From assembly GCA_964057225.1 (NCBI GenBank), contig OZ059898.1, positions 11,991,767-12,055,766 of the forward strand: a stretch of 64,000 nt of DNA, in the 5' to 3' direction. Position numbers and translations under genes: made by a program. The DNA is from Auanema rhodensis. Lineage: Eukaryota > Nematoda > Chromadorea > Rhabditida > Rhabditidae. Below are positions 62,757 through 64,000 of the stretch, in pieces. A model generated the notes under the pieces. It was not told the origin of the DNA and did not search any database. It saw only the letters and a program-made list of their open reading frames with translations. The stretch's first letter is position 1, and the number at the start of each line of letters is the position of its first letter.

Positions 62757-64000
62757 TTATATTTTAAGCAACTAAATCAAAAGAACATTAAAAAAAATGG
62801 AAATTACAGAGACGAGTAATTCGTGGCTTCAAAAAATCCTTCAACGACTTTCATCTCCAAGTTAGATAGTATAGTATCTGTGCACCTGTGATTTGTTCAA
62901 CTTCAAAACTGTATTTATTGATTATTTTTTTCTTCAAAAATCTGTTTTTCAGCTTTGTGTGATAAGTATACTCATGAATCTTTCATTTCAAATGTTTAGA
63001 ACAGATCATTCATTCCCTATTATTTGAAAAAAAAACTTTTTTTTTTGTGTTTTGCGTATTCATTATTTCTATGTAAACTATGTGAATCTTGCCTTTGTCT
63101 CGTTAGAAGTGTGCGGTTTTTTGAGTTTTTATTTCCTTTTTTATCCAAAAAAAATTGAAAAAGAAACCTCATTTTTCATATTTTTCGTTATCAAACAGCA
63201 TAAGCTACATGCAGCAAGTGGATTGTCATCATGACTAGTTGAGCAGATTGTTGATTACGGGTTGCAACACTTATATTCTACCAATAACCTTTTTTTCTTA
63301 TTTCAATGGCAAAACAACATAACAATGTACGATTTATCTGTTAGATGTCTTCGTTTCATCTTCAGGATGGATCGACGACAATGTGATGGAAACTTCTCTT
63401 GAGATTTCATGTAAAAGACTCATCCGTTTTTAGCGGCAGCGGCGAGAGGGAGGATGAGATGAAGGAGAAGGAGAAGAGGGGCGGGGCAATGAAATGAGTT
63501 CAAATGTTTAAAATACAACTTTGTGAAATGGGCAGAAGATATTTTTCGATTTCAAGACAACAAGCTCAACGAATGAAACTTGAATCTGTGTAGAATTGAT
63601 GCTGACATGAATTTGGACGACAAAGGGAGAAAGGCTAAGAGATTCAGGAAACTAATGATCAGGATACATAGATGAAGCAAAGATTGTTGACTAATGAGTA
63701 GCAAAGCTTTTAAGAAAAATAATGAGATTCAGATGAGACAGATACATCGCATAGGTAACAGGTATAGATAGTACAACTGAAAACTGGCGACGATCAGCAA
63801 AAGGCAAAAGATAAATGGATTTAAGAGATCATGACCAATACTTTAAACAAGAAATTATTAAAAGAAATGAAAATATTATAAATAGTAGATGGTTAAATGG
63901 TTGTTCTCCAAACTTCTGTGTGCATTCAGAATACGACAAAAAAAATTGTTTTTTAGCCGAACCTCAGCATGGGTAGATCTGCCGGTCCATTGATATTACG
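62757..64000. other. 3' flank, no gene seen
   Basis: Downstream of the MOLO-1-like gene. G/A-rich around 63430-63490. No exon, RNA gene or repeat element recognised to the end of the window. Confidence 0.45.

Overview
The window is nuclear DNA of a nematode. It is AT-rich and its genes are split by many short introns (mostly 40-60 bp). It carries a cuticle collagen, a MOLO-1/TPM-like membrane protein, a candidate LIN-14-like heterochronic factor and several nematode-looking secreted Cys-rich families. At least seven genes have a splice-acceptor sequence 0-10 nt upstream of their ATG, as expected for spliced-leader trans-splicing. The species cannot be named from the sequence. All gene models below were assembled by hand from splice signals, reading phase and family knowledge; nothing was searched.

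Layout. 1-10 kb (+): the 3' half of a gene with long introns, best matched from memory to LIN-14, with a perfect 8-nt let-7 seed complement downstream of its stop. 14-20 kb (-): a tight head-to-tail cluster of DNA ligase I, Mediator subunit MED31 and a Canopy (CNPY) saposin-like protein, all with unresolved 5' ends. 20.4-22.1 kb (-): a secreted, Cys-rich, probably GPI-anchored protein of unknown function. 22.1-27.5 kb: no gene recognised. 27.5-28.5 kb (+): an unknown four-helix membrane protein. 29.5-40.8 kb (+): four colinear housekeeping genes: mitochondrial glutamyl-tRNA synthetase (EARS2), EDEM3-like ER mannosidase with a PA domain, phosphatidylserine synthase (PTDSS) and splicing factor SYF2. 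41.2-42.4 kb (-): a two-domain GNAT-like acetyltransferase. 42.5-45.6 kb: a compact SH3-guanylate-kinase (MAGUK-type) gene flanked by degenerate MAGUK-like pieces, with a possible myosin-motor relic on the opposite strand. 46.6-55.4 kb (-): three paralogous secreted proteins sharing a GCGGxGSCxxCxxC core and almost the same exon-phase pattern. 56.8-57.7 kb (-): a cuticle collagen. 57.9-58.5 kb (-): a small membrane protein. 61.3-62.8 kb (+): a MOLO-1-like protein.

The most interesting signals are these. The EDEM3-like gene has two phase-compatible alternative 3' coding blocks, each encoding a transmembrane segment, which would turn a lumenal enzyme into membrane-anchored forms. There is a tandem family of three secreted Cys-rich paralogs. 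The LIN-14-like gene carries let-7/lin-4-type seed sites. MAGUK-like relics surround an intact SH3-GuK gene. At least three introns can only be GC-AG if the reading frame is to hold.
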